Below are positions 24,006 through 32,058 of a DNA stretch of 36,389 nucleotides, piece after piece. The stretch comes from Alphaproteobacteria bacterium (GTDB lineage: Bacteria > Pseudomonadota > Alphaproteobacteria > UBA6184), in NCBI GenBank assembly GCA_030433125.1, contig JAUIKZ010000001.1, forward strand, positions 1-36,389, written 5' to 3'. A program made the translations under genes and the position numbers. Every line of letters begins with the position of its first letter. Position 1 is the first letter of the stretch. The notes under the pieces were generated by a model, which was given only the letters and a program-made list of their open reading frames with translations, was not told the origin of the DNA and did no database searches.

Positions 24006-24038
24006 TAAAGATTAATTATTTAGAATAAAGGATTAAAA

Positions 24039-24713
24039 ATGAAACTTTTGAAAACACTTTTACCAGCCGCCTTAGCAATTGGCACAACGATGGCTGCCAG
24101 CGCCTCTAGCGCAAAGCCTTATTTCTCGGGCTTTTACTTAGGCGCTCAAGCAGGAGCACACTACTCTACACTTAAACCAGAAGATGAAACTGCAACCACA
24201 AAAACGGATGAAAAATCCAGTAACTTAATTTTACCAAATTTACACACTCTTATTGGGTACAGATTTGCACCGTCTCCTAACTTCCGCGTTGGGCTGGAAG
24301 CAGAGGGAGTTATATTTTTCACACCTCATCTCCAACTGGGGTTTACCTCTGATAAGCACTTATTTTTTGCAAGCATAGGGTATAACCTTTGGGGGCTTTA
24401 CCTCAAGGGCTACAACAAAAGGCAAAATAATGGCGTGACAACAAAAGATGTAACTGTAAAATCGGCTGAATTCCCTTCATTACTTCAGGGCACAATTGGT
24501 TATGAACATTCTGTGTCAGATCACACGTCTGTACGCTTTTCACTTAGCTGGACACACTATATCTTCCAAGGTCGCAATCCTAATGGAGACCCAGAAGCCT
24601 TCTTAGGAACAAGCCACCCTTTCAGACGTAAAGATAACAGCGCTTTTGAAAGGGCCACTAAAGTCACAATCAACCAGTTTGCACTCAATCTTGGTGTGTT
24701 ATACCACTTCTAA
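24039..24713 (+). CDS. Outer-membrane beta-barrel (opacity-like) protein
   Basis: 224 residues with a signal peptide (MKLLKTLLPAALAIGTTM, cleavage after ASA or SSA). The mature protein begins with FSGFYLGAQAGAHYS, typical of small porin-like/opacity proteins, and contains about eight alternating amphipathic strands (RVGLEAEGVIFF, HLFFASIGYNLWGLYLKGYN, SVRFSLSWTHYIF, FALNLGVLYHF). It ends in a C-terminal Phe, the usual signal for insertion by the BAM complex. Likely a surface protein; ligand unknown. Shine-Dalgarno AAAGGA precedes the ATG. Single-gene unit. Confidence 0.85.
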   Translation: MKLLKTLLPAALAIGTTMAASASSAKPYFSGFYLGAQAGAHYSTLKPEDETATTKTDEKSSNLILPNLHTLIGYRFAPSPNFRVGLEAEGVIFFTPHLQLGFTSDKHLFFASIGYNLWGLYLKGYNKRQNNGVTTKDVTVKSAEFPSLLQGTIGYEHSVSDHTSVRFSLSWTHYIFQGRNPNGDPEAFLGTSHPFRRKDNSAFERATKVTINQFALNLGVLYHF

Positions 24714-24720
24714 ATGTGCG

Positions 24721-24745
24721 GCCCCTGCCCTGGGTGGGGGCTTTT
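24721..24745 (+). terminator. Terminator of the outer-membrane protein gene
   Basis: GCCCC (24721-24725) pairs with GGGGC (24737-24741), extended inward by wobble and C-G pairs, then TTTT. It begins seven bases after the stop. Confidence 0.7.
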
Positions 24746-24816
24746 GCCCTTCTTCTTTTCACCCCCACTAAGCATCGCAAATCCCGAAGTCGTGAAAACG
24801 CTCTCAGTGTGGCTTC

Positions 24817-24866
24817 AAAAAAATAACACCTTTAGAGCCAATGCATAAAAAAAGGTGTTGACCTTT
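24817..24866 (-). terminator. Two overlapping, mutually exclusive leftward hairpins, each with a T-tract
   Basis: Read leftward, AAAGGT (24866-24861) pairs with ACCTTT (24856-24851), followed by seven T. Alternatively AACACCTTT (24859-24851) pairs with AAAGGTGTT (24833-24825), again followed by seven T (24823-24817). They share the middle segment. They lie about 195 bases past the stop of the 25062 gene. The remaining spacer to 25061 holds a GAGGGGG/CCCCCTC pair (about 24920-24963) and a dispersed repeat. Confidence 0.5.
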
Positions 24867-25002
24867 CAGAAGATGCACCTTCGCCGACGCTGTCTATCGT
24901 GGCAAAGTCTGGTGCGAAGCAGAGGGGGAGCGGTGAAATCGGCCATATGCTTGCCCCCTCCCTTTGCGCTGAAGCTATGATGTGCAGGCAGCCTCTTCGT
25001 GG

Positions 25003-25040
25003 GTGCCATCCCTAAAGGTGTCACGAGCAGCCTTCTTCCC
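25003..25040. repeat. Dispersed spacer repeat, copy C
   Basis: GGTGTCACGAGCAGCCTTC matches the 12236 copy at 17 of 19 bases; similarity fades on both sides. It sits in the gene-free spacer between 24714 and 25061. Confidence 0.4.
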
Positions 25041-25061
25041 AAGCCCTTCGCGCAAAAGTTA

Positions 25062-25523
25062 TTAAGCGCTTTCCTTTTTCTTTTTAGATGGTTTAAATAA
25101 ATTCACAAAGCGTTTAAAAAGGCCAATCTTTTGGGCCCCTGGAAGCGCTTTACCTAGTGTGGTGTCTGCAACATTCGCCATACCGTGAGACATTTCCGTA
25201 AGTTCATTGTCTTGTTCCTCCGCGAGTTGCGCCACTTGTAATGAAAGGTCCGCAAACAGGGCGGCTTGTTCCGTTAGCTTTTCTGACAAGGGCTTTCTGC
25301 TTCGGCACAAATGACATTTACGTTTTTTGAGCGGTGTGCAAGTGCAGCCGTTTTCCTCACGGGCTTTTTGCCGCTTATAGGCGATTTGCATAGGGGTGAG
25401 GTTTGATTCATCGTTCGGGTCATCACCCACGAAAGCTGCCTTTATGTCTTTAAAGCAGCCGCAAAAAGCTTGGCTTGGGGGTGAATAGACCAACAGTATA
25501 CAGAAAATTAATAATCGCTTCAT
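25062..25523 (-). CDS. Small exported cysteine-rich protein, unknown function
   Basis: 153 residues from ATG 25523 (GAGGAGAG upstream; the longer frame to 25562 lacks a signal). Signal peptide MKRLLIFCILLVYSPPSQA. The mature start FCGCF is followed by a CTC and a CHLC motif within CTCTPLKKRKCHLC, giving six cysteines in the first ~60 residues. They could bind metal or form disulfides. The middle is helical and acidic; the C-terminus is strongly basic (FKPSKKKKESA). No family recognised. Promoter with a CtrA-like box upstream. Confidence 0.7.
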   Translation of the reverse strand: MKRLLIFCILLVYSPPSQAFCGCFKDIKAAFVGDDPNDESNLTPMQIAYKRQKAREENGCTCTPLKKRKCHLCRSRKPLSEKLTEQAALFADLSLQVAQLAEEQDNELTEMSHGMANVADTTLGKALPGAQKIGLFKRFVNLFKPSKKKKESA

Positions 25524-25562
25524 CTTACTCTCCTCTTTCTCGATGCACATGTGTGCATTCAT

Positions 25563-25594
25563 ATATTAGCAATAAAATATTAAGAAACTATTAA
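25563..25594 (-). promoter_or_regulatory. CtrA-like box and promoter of the cysteine-rich protein gene
   Basis: Leftward: TTAA-N7-TTAA (25594-25580, TTAATAGTTTCTTAA), eleven bases, then -10 TAATAT (25568-25563). Same geometry as at 21620. Further TTAA half-sites lie just upstream (25601, 25613 areas). Confidence 0.55.
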
Positions 25595-25648
25595 CTTTGC
25601 TTAAGCTTTTTGTTAAGAAAGCGCATTTAGCAGGTGAAGGTGTTACAT

Positions 25649-25676
25649 AAAAAAACCAGGACCTGGTTGGTCCTGG
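25649..25676 (-). terminator. Terminator of the XRE/S24-like regulator
   Basis: Leftward CCAGGACC (25676-25669) pairs perfectly with GGTCCTGG (25663-25656) around a 5-base loop and is followed by seven T. It lies 27 bases after the regulator stop. Confidence 0.88.
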
Positions 25677-25702
25677 CTGAGAGTTTAGAGAGGGCTAAAG
25701 AG

Positions 25703-26494
25703 TTAGCCTGCTTCGCGAGCGCTTACGATGCGGAAAATGCCGCGGAGCATGTTGGGGTTAACAATGTTTTCGGGGCTTGTCAGCTCATTTGCTTTCTTTT
25801 GATAATCACTGGCTTTGTTGAGTAAAAAGTTCTCGCCGCTCCAGCCTTTAAATTGGCGCACCATAATGTTTTCATTGCGTGTAATGGCAAGTACAGAACA
25901 GCCGGGCGTGATGGGCTTTGAGGGATGAATAAAGACGATGTCGCCTGGGTTGTATTTAGGAGACATTTCCTCATCCACAACAAAGTAACCAAAGGCCCCT
26001 TTCACGTTACGCAACTCGGGCGGGCACTCTACCCAGTCAGAGGGGTTGCGTAATGGAACGCTTGGATCAAGTTTACTGTCATCTTCCGTGGCTATATTTG
26101 TTTGCTCCTGCTCCTGACCGTTTCTAAATACGTTGGCAGCAAATATCGGTAGCTTGCGCATCGTTGTCTCGACGCTCTTTTGAAGCTTTCGAGAGATTTC
26201 TTCCATAACGCCTGTTAAATCTTTTGTGTCTGTGTCACTCGTTCTGTTTTTTGGTTTGAACGAGGGGAGGCCAAGGGCTTCTAGTTGTTTTTCGGGAGGG
26301 CTGTCTGATGCAATCTCTTCCGGTTCACATTCTAAATGTTTTGCGAGACGCAGCAAAATTTCATCGCTAAGACGACGGCTGCCAGACTCTAGCCTTGACA
26401 AATAGGATACAGATATCCCCGCTTTTTTTGATAACTCTTCGAGTGTGTAGCCTCGTAAATGCCTTAATAGTCTTAGATTTCTTGCCGTTTGCAT
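25703..26494 (-). CDS. XRE-family regulator with inactive S24/LexA-like C-terminal domain
   Basis: 263 residues from ATG 26494, preceded by GAAAGGG; the ATG five codons upstream follows a run of ten A and lacks a Shine-Dalgarno. The N-terminus is a helix-turn-helix (YTLEELSKKAGISVSYLSRL). A linker of ~100 residues follows, then a LexA/CI-like domain: FGYFVVDEEMSPKYNPGDIV and IMVRQFKGW. In active S24 peptidases the first motif reads G-D-S-M; here it is D-E-E-M, so the nucleophilic serine is missing and self-cleavage is not expected. It probably represses its own palindrome-rich spacer and the divergent 26703 gene. The inducer is unknown. Confidence 0.8.
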   Translation of the reverse strand: MQTARNLRLLRHLRGYTLEELSKKAGISVSYLSRLESGSRRLSDEILLRLAKHLECEPEEIASDSPPEKQLEALGLPSFKPKNRTSDTDTKDLTGVMEEISRKLQKSVETTMRKLPIFAANVFRNGQEQEQTNIATEDDSKLDPSVPLRNPSDWVECPPELRNVKGAFGYFVVDEEMSPKYNPGDIVFIHPSKPITPGCSVLAITRNENIMVRQFKGWSGENFLLNKASDYQKKANELTSPENIVNPNMLRGIFRIVSAREAG

Positions 26495-26575
26495 TGCATA
26501 CCCTTTCATTTTTTTTTTAACACCTTAATTTTTCCTTGTAAATTGCCATATTTTCTTGTTCAGCTCAAGCTTTTT

Positions 26576-26632
26576 TTAACAATTTGTTAACCATTTAAAT
26601 TGTAAGTTTACTTATCTTAATATTGTTAAGAT
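26576..26632. promoter_or_regulatory. Operator cluster between divergent regulator and 26703 gene
   Basis: Three inverted repeats in 57 bases: TTAACAATTTGTTAA (26576-26590, also a TTAA-N7-TTAAC CtrA-like box), TAAGTTTACTTA (26603-26614), and ATCTTAA-TATTG-TTAAGAT (26614-26632). The spacer 26510-26702 otherwise is AT-rich with no gene. These are plausible sites for the XRE regulator, CtrA or both. Confidence 0.55.
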
Positions 26633-26702
26633 TCATGTTGTTTCCGTATGGTGTTTAACGAATAAAAGAAAGGTAACCCCTTGCTTTTGGGGAGATGAAT
26701 AA

Positions 26703-27200
26703 ATGAGAGACGTAAATAAAAAAGTAATAGAAAACCTAGAGAAATTAGGTCAAGTGAAGGATGTGGTCAACAGAAATTTAACGAAAACTTTCTGCCTTGA
26801 TCTTTTGTACAAAGCTAAAATTATTACCCATGGTCAACTTAAGGTGGGTGATGCCTATAGAAAACTGGTGCGAAGGGTAAGGTTTTATATATGTGCGCCC
26901 CGCATAGCTCGATACAAATATAATGAGCATACAAATCCTTTAATCCCTTTGCCGGACCTTACATCCGAACGTTGGGAGAAAGAACAACAGCAGCTTATCA
27001 AGTTGTGGCGAGAGGTAAGCATAGCGTTGTTTATGCTGGGGAAACGAGAAAAAAGCATTTTTGAGAAAGTGGTGCTAGAGGACAGAATGGCGCTGATGAA
27101 AAATGAAGCCTATGTGATGGTGGTTAAACGGGGGCTTCAATCTATTGAAAAAATCTTTAAAGGACTGAAGAGTGCGGTTAGTATGCAGTCAGCTAAGTGA
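26703..27200 (+). CDS. Conserved-looking cytoplasmic protein of unknown function, divergent from regulator
   Basis: 165 residues, no signal peptide or membrane span, basic and helical. The segment LDLLYKAKIITHGQLKVGDAYRKLV resembles the 'L..A..I...Q...G..Y..L' pattern of DUF6456-like and phage regulatory proteins of alphaproteobacteria; this is a weak resemblance from memory. The C-terminal half (REVSIALFMLGKREKSIFEK) could be a second helical domain of the helix-turn-helix type. The divergent position next to an XRE repressor across a shared operator region suggests a regulated partner. Function not assigned. Confidence 0.6.
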   Translation: MRDVNKKVIENLEKLGQVKDVVNRNLTKTFCLDLLYKAKIITHGQLKVGDAYRKLVRRVRFYICAPRIARYKYNEHTNPLIPLPDLTSERWEKEQQQLIKLWREVSIALFMLGKREKSIFEKVVLEDRMALMKNEAYVMVVKRGLQSIEKIFKGLKSAVSMQSAK

Positions 27201-27234
27201 GGAAGGAGTTCAATTACGACTATACAAACGACTC

Positions 27235-27972
27235 TTAATTATAAAGTATATTGGGGTTGAGCCCCACCTTCGCCACTGTTAAGCAGGATACACTCTCAGC
27301 GCCAGCTGCCAGCAGGGGGGATGCGCAGGCGTTGAGGGTGGCGCCGCTGGTGCACACATCATCAATAAGCAGAATGTGTTTGTCTTTTACTATATGGGCG
27401 TGCGCGTGGCGTATGGTAAAAGCATCTGCCACGTTTTGTTGGCGTTCGGCGGAGGTGAGCGATTGTTGCGTGGGTGTGTTAACCTGGCGTTTCAATATAT
27501 GGAGTGCCAACTGTTGTTTTATGCTCAGACGAAGCGCTAGCTTATGAGCCAACAGCAGCGATTGGTTATAGCCGCGGCTAAACTGGCGCCAAAAGTGAAG
27601 GGGGACCGGAATAATAACAGTGTCGGGCGTTATTATCTCTTTGGCTAGTGGGGCCATAAGTTTTGCAAAGGTGTTGGCATATTCGGTGTGCCCACTATTT
27701 TTGAAAGCTAAAATGGCCCGTGCAATGTGCGGTTCATACACAAATACAGATTTATTCTGATGAAAAAGAGGCGGGGAGGCTGTACAGTGCTGGCAGGTGT
27801 CACCTTTTATTTCAAAAGGTTCGGCACAAATAGTGCACTGAGGGCCGTTGTTAAACTTCACGTTGGTATAGCAGGTGGGGCACAGGCCTTGCTCTTCAGC
27901 TAGGGAGTCGCGGCATATAATACAGCGATGGGGAAGAAGGAAACTCAACAGGTTATAGAGTAATCGCCGCAT
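27235..27972 (-). CDS. comF: ComF-family phosphoribosyltransferase-like protein
   Basis: 245 residues. The N-terminal zinc-ribbon carries three CxxC pairs, CIIC..CPTC and CTIC, and a fourth CQHC. A type I phosphoribosyltransferase fold follows, with VIIPVPLHFWRQFSRGYNQS and the PRPP loop ILLIDDVCTSGATL. ComF/GntX proteins are linked to DNA uptake or DNA metabolism in several bacteria; the reaction is uncertain. The ATG directly follows the recJ stop (TAA-ATG), so translation is probably coupled; recJ also acts on single-stranded DNA. Confidence 0.9.
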   Translation of the reverse strand: MRRLLYNLLSFLLPHRCIICRDSLAEEQGLCPTCYTNVKFNNGPQCTICAEPFEIKGDTCQHCTASPPLFHQNKSVFVYEPHIARAILAFKNSGHTEYANTFAKLMAPLAKEIITPDTVIIPVPLHFWRQFSRGYNQSLLLAHKLALRLSIKQQLALHILKRQVNTPTQQSLTSAERQQNVADAFTIRHAHAHIVKDKHILLIDDVCTSGATLNACASPLLAAGAESVSCLTVAKVGLNPNILYN

Positions 27973-29709
27973 TTATAAAAAGGCCCCATCGCGCACAAAA
28001 AACTTAATATAATGATTGCCGTTCCATTCTTCTTGAGCCAACTCGCCCACTAAATGCATGGTGTTGTTTTCGTGCTTTAAAATAAAGTCACCCAATGGCG
28101 TTTCAAAGGCATTAAACAACAAGCAACGTAAAGAGGTGCCTTGCTTGGCGGCGTTAAAGGAGAGGTGCTTTTCTTTGAGCAGCTTCACAAATTTGATGGT
28201 GACATCTTCAAGCAAAATGGTAAGAGGCGGATTGCTGGTGCCATGGGGGGCAAGGCTCGCGGTGTCATCAAGAAAGGCCTGCAGGTTGGCTGCCGGTGAG
28301 AGGGCGGTGTCAATGGTTACCTCCGGCGTGAGGTCCAAATTGTGAGCGGCCACCTCTGCGGTTAAAAACGCTTCCAGCTCTTCAACGCGCTCTTTTTTAA
28401 TGGAGAAGCCTCCCGCCATGGCGTGCCCACCCCCTTGAATGAGAATACCCTTCGCTACCGCCTTATGAATAAACGCGCCTATATCAAACCCCGGTACGGA
28501 ACGGCAAGAGGCTTTGCCTTCCTCCTCGTTTAAAGCGATCACCACGGTGGGACGATGGTATTTGTCTTTAAGGCGACCGGCCACCACGCCAATTACCCCC
28601 TCATGCCAGTGAGCGCCTGCCACTACAATCGCTTGACTGGCAGGGTCTACTTGTGTTTGCGCTTGGTGCAACACAGCTTGCTGAATGCCGCGGCGTTCTT
28701 CATTGAGTAGGTTTAGCTTTTCCGCAATGGCGTGAGCTTCCCCTAGGCTTTGGGTGGTGAGGAGTGTGGCGCCTAATTTAGAACAGCCCACACGGCCGCC
28801 CGCGTTAATACGGGGCCCCAGGCCAAACCCCATATCCATAGCCGATGGCAGGCCCTTGATGCCGGCATGCTCCATAAGTGTGGACAACCCCCTGTTTTGG
28901 GTGTTCGCCATTATCTTGAGGCCTTGTTTAACTAAGGCGCGGTTAAGGCCCTGAAGTGGCACTACATCACACACCGTGCCGAGGGCCACCACATCCAGCA
29001 TGTCCATAAGGTTGGGGGGGCGTGTGTCTTTGAAATAGCCTTGCTCTTTTAGGCGTTTTTGGAGGGCCACAAGGGTCATGAACGTGACGCCCACCGCCGC
29101 CAAATAGGTTAGTCCCGACGTTTCATCAGCCCGGTTTGGGTTCACTACCCCCACCGACTGGGGCAGTTTTTCCAGGCCTTGGTGGTGGTCAAGAATAATC
29201 ACCTCTAGCCCCAATGTGCGGGCGAACTGCATTTCATCAAAGGCCACGGTGCCGCAGTCAAGGGTAAACACCAATTGAACGCCCGTGTCTTTAAAATGCT
29301 GCAACGCCTTTTCACTGGGGCCATAGCCTTCGGTAAGGCGATCGGGAATATGAAACTGCACATCGCCCCCAATCGCCCGCAGGTAGTTGGTGAGCAACGC
29401 CGTGGAGGTGGCGCCATCAACATCGTAGTCCCCAATAATGCCTATTTTTTGTTTTTCGTTCAGGGCTTTCATAACCCGGTCAACCACCACATCCATGTCT
29501 TTTAGGCTGAAGGGGTTGGGCATAAGGCTTTTAAGGGTGGGGTTTAAAAAACCCTCAATGGTTTTGGGGTTAATGCCGCGGGTGGCTAAAATGTCTACTA
29601 GCCAGGGGCTTAAGTCGTGGTTCTCAAGCTGCTCTTCCACAAGTGGGTTGGGCTGCGGCTTAAGCCAGCGTTTTCCCGTGAGGGATTTTTTTACAATAAT
29701 TTCTGTCAT
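27973..29709 (-). CDS. recJ: Single-stranded-DNA-specific 5'-3' exonuclease RecJ
   Basis: 578 residues, the usual length. DHH-family motifs: KIGIIGDYDVDGATSTALL (motif I), FTLDCGTVAF, and the DHH signature VIILDHHQGL. DHHA1 landmarks are GPRINAGGRVG and the GGHAMAGGFSI glycines, followed by a C-terminal OB-fold. RecJ degrades ssDNA from 5' ends in RecF-pathway recombination, base excision and mismatch repair. ATG 29709 has no strong Shine-Dalgarno. Only 52 bases separate it from divergent phaC. Confidence 0.95.
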   Translation of the reverse strand: MTEIIVKKSLTGKRWLKPQPNPLVEEQLENHDLSPWLVDILATRGINPKTIEGFLNPTLKSLMPNPFSLKDMDVVVDRVMKALNEKQKIGIIGDYDVDGATSTALLTNYLRAIGGDVQFHIPDRLTEGYGPSEKALQHFKDTGVQLVFTLDCGTVAFDEMQFARTLGLEVIILDHHQGLEKLPQSVGVVNPNRADETSGLTYLAAVGVTFMTLVALQKRLKEQGYFKDTRPPNLMDMLDVVALGTVCDVVPLQGLNRALVKQGLKIMANTQNRGLSTLMEHAGIKGLPSAMDMGFGLGPRINAGGRVGCSKLGATLLTTQSLGEAHAIAEKLNLLNEERRGIQQAVLHQAQTQVDPASQAIVVAGAHWHEGVIGVVAGRLKDKYHRPTVVIALNEEEGKASCRSVPGFDIGAFIHKAVAKGILIQGGGHAMAGGFSIKKERVEELEAFLTAEVAAHNLDLTPEVTIDTALSPAANLQAFLDDTASLAPHGTSNPPLTILLEDVTIKFVKLLKEKHLSFNAAKQGTSLRCLLFNAFETPLGDFILKHENNTMHLVGELAQEEWNGNHYIKFFVRDGAFL

Positions 29710-29761
29710 GGCGTTAAAGGCCCAGTAACCAATTTATAGCATAGTATACAAAAATACGCAC

Positions 29762-31222
29762 ATGAACAACCGAGAAGAGAAAGTGCTTGAAAGAGAGGAG
29801 CCCCCACTCAAAATAGGGGCTCACTTTAAACATGAGGCATGGCATCGGGGTGACGTGTTTACCCACCTGAAAGATAACTACCTCCGTGCCTATGCCGTTT
29901 GGACCCAAGCGGTGGAGCAACTGCCTATTAATGCAAAGCAAAAGCAGGCGCTGCAATTTTTAACCAAACAAACTCTTGCGTTTTTACACCCGCAAAATTA
30001 CCTGTTCACCAACCCTCAGGCGCTTGATGAGGCCCTGAAAACCAATGGCCACAGTGTGCTTAAGGGGGTTGAAAACCTGGCGCAAAGCATTGAGAGCGGC
30101 AAGCTTGATTTAAAAATGGTGGATAAAACCGCCTTCACAAAGGGCGTGAATATAGCCGCCACACCTGGCAAAGTGGTGTTTAAAAATGAGCTGTTGGAGC
30201 TGCTTCACTACACCCCCACAGAGCCTGCTGTGCATGCCACCCCGCTGCTAATTGTGCCCCCCTTTATCAACAAATATTATGTGTTTGATTTGGCGCCGGA
30301 AAATTCCTTTGTGAAATGGTTGGTGGGGCAAGGGTTGGATGTTTATATAATTAAGTGGGTAAACCCCGACGCCAGCTTGCAAGGCTATGGGTTTGAGCAA
30401 TATATGGTGCGGGGCGTGCAAGAGGCCCACGAGCAGGTGTTGCGCCACAGTCAGCAACAAACGGTGAATATGCTGGGGTATTGCATCGGTGGCACGCTGG
30501 CGGCCAGTTACGCGGCCTATGCACAGCAAACCAAGCCTGGTCATATTAACACCCTCACCCTACTCGCCACCCTCATTGATTATAGTGAGCCGGGGGAGAT
30601 GGGGTGTTTGTTGGGCACTATCTTTACAGAGGCGCAAAAGCAAAAAGCCAAAGCGCAAGGGGTTGTGGCGGGTGAGGATGTGAATGCGGCCTTTAACCTG
30701 CTTAAGCCCTATGAACAATTTTATAGCAACATGACCCGCCAGTTTTTGTTGGGTAAGCCTCCCTTGGGGGTTGATTTGCTTTATTGGAATGCGGACAACC
30801 CAAACCTGCCCTACACCCTGTGGCAGTTTTTGGTGAATGATTTATATGGAAAAAACGTGTTAGCCAAGCCGGGCGCCCGCCTGAATAATGTGCCTTTGCG
30901 TTTTAGTGAGCTCAGGTTGCCGCTTTATTTTGTTGCCGCTGAGGAGGATCATATCACATTGCCCCGCGCTATTTATAAGTCGGCACAATTATTCGAAAAC
31001 GCGCCGAAGGAATTTTTGTTGGTGGGCTCGGGCCATGTGGCGGGTATGATGAACAGCCCTCATAAAAATAAGTATCACCATTACCCCTGCGATGGGTTCC
31101 CCCCCCGTTATGAGGCGCTGCTTAACGAGAAGCCCCAAAAAGGCTCATGGTGGCCTGTGTGGGGGCGGTGGCTCAAGGCCCGCAGTGGAGAGAAAATAAA
31201 CCCAAAACGCTCAACGTGTTAA
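29762..31222 (+). CDS. phaC: Poly(3-hydroxyalkanoate) synthase, short class I-like
   Basis: 486 residues. An alpha/beta-hydrolase with the PHA synthase lipase-like box GYCIGGT (nucleophile Cys241), Asp396 in EEDHIT and His425 in GSGHVAGM; this spacing matches the Cys-Asp-His triad of known synthases. PPFINKYYVFDL and NPDASLQGYGFEQY are also typical. It polymerises 3-hydroxyacyl-CoA into storage granules. It is shorter than class I enzymes (~590), lacking about 90 N-terminal residues. No phaE/R, phaA or phaB lies nearby. No Shine-Dalgarno; TATACA at 29745-29750 would start RNA within a few bases of the ATG, so a leaderless message is possible. The stop overlaps lgt's. Confidence 0.9.
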   Translation: MNNREEKVLEREEPPLKIGAHFKHEAWHRGDVFTHLKDNYLRAYAVWTQAVEQLPINAKQKQALQFLTKQTLAFLHPQNYLFTNPQALDEALKTNGHSVLKGVENLAQSIESGKLDLKMVDKTAFTKGVNIAATPGKVVFKNELLELLHYTPTEPAVHATPLLIVPPFINKYYVFDLAPENSFVKWLVGQGLDVYIIKWVNPDASLQGYGFEQYMVRGVQEAHEQVLRHSQQQTVNMLGYCIGGTLAASYAAYAQQTKPGHINTLTLLATLIDYSEPGEMGCLLGTIFTEAQKQKAKAQGVVAGEDVNAAFNLLKPYEQFYSNMTRQFLLGKPPLGVDLLYWNADNPNLPYTLWQFLVNDLYGKNVLAKPGARLNNVPLRFSELRLPLYFVAAEEDHITLPRAIYKSAQLFENAPKEFLLVGSGHVAGMMNSPHKNKYHHYPCDGFPPRYEALLNEKPQKGSWWPVWGRWLKARSGEKINPKRSTC

Positions 31223-32058
31223 GTGGCTTCTTTTGGGGGCGTGGGTACCCTATTCACCCGGGGCACGATCACCCACAACCCAAACATGCCAACGGCCACC
31301 ATCACTAGGCACAGCAGCTGCCCCATAGAGAGCCAATAGGGGTTCATGCTGGGCCACCAGGGAATGGGGTCGGGCTCGCGGAAATACTCTACCAAAAAGC
31401 GAATTACACCATAAAGCCACATGAAGCTAAAAAAGCAGTAGCCTTTGATGTGATGATACTTATGAAACAGATAGCGCATAACAAAAAACAGCAGCACGCC
31501 CTCAGTGAGGCCCTCATAAATTTGGCTGGGGTGGCGTGGCGCCATGCCCCCACGGGGGAAAATAACCGCCCAGGGCACATCCGTCACACGGCCATATAGC
31601 TCGCCGTTTACAAAATTGCCGCCTATGCGGACAAGGCCTATACAATGTGGCACTAAGCAAACGATGAGATCACAGTAATGCAATATTTTTTTACGACCTA
31701 CCCATGCATAAAGTATCATGTATATTGTTACGAATATAAACGAGCCATGAAAGGATAATCCAGAGTTGTAGGTTTTAAGGGTTTGGACCGGATCTGTGAA
31801 GAGGCGCTCAGGATAATAAAACAAGGCGTCTCCAAGCTTACCTGCTAATACTACAAAAATAACAGCACCCGGCAAGCTGTTAAGGAAAAAGGTGGGTGAA
31901 AACGTTAGTTTGTAACGCTTGATTAAATAAAGGCCATATAGGGCAGCAAAGGTTGCTACACAAACCCCCATAATGCCATACCACTTAATTGGTTGGTTCC
32001 CCACATAAAACGCCACGGGGTTAAGGGTGTGCACCCAGTACGCCGTTTCATTAACCAT
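31219..32058 (-). CDS. lgt: Prolipoprotein diacylglyceryl transferase
   Basis: 279 residues, about seven transmembrane segments. The Lgt signature RIGGNFVNGELYGRVTDVPW is present, as are the HPSQIYEGLTEG motif and the early GNQPIKWYGIMG. The enzyme moves a diacylglyceryl group from phosphatidylglycerol to the lipobox cysteine of prolipoproteins, such as the two at 15705 and 16287. Its stop overlaps that of convergent phaC by four bases with no hairpin between. The start is 50 bases from the divergent surface-protein gene; a CtrA-like box straddles its start codon. Confidence 0.95.
   Translation of the reverse strand: MVNETAYWVHTLNPVAFYVGNQPIKWYGIMGVCVATFAALYGLYLIKRYKLTFSPTFFLNSLPGAVIFVVLAGKLGDALFYYPERLFTDPVQTLKTYNSGLSFHGSFIFVTIYMILYAWVGRKKILHYCDLIVCLVPHCIGLVRIGGNFVNGELYGRVTDVPWAVIFPRGGMAPRHPSQIYEGLTEGVLLFFVMRYLFHKYHHIKGYCFFSFMWLYGVIRFLVEYFREPDPIPWWPSMNPYWLSMGQLLCLVMVAVGMFGLWVIVPRVNRVPTPPKEAT

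Noticed and set aside
24002..24015. TTAATAAAGATTAA before the outer-membrane protein gene as a CtrA box
   Set aside because: The spacing is six rather than seven and the first half overlaps the -10 of a better-supported promoter.
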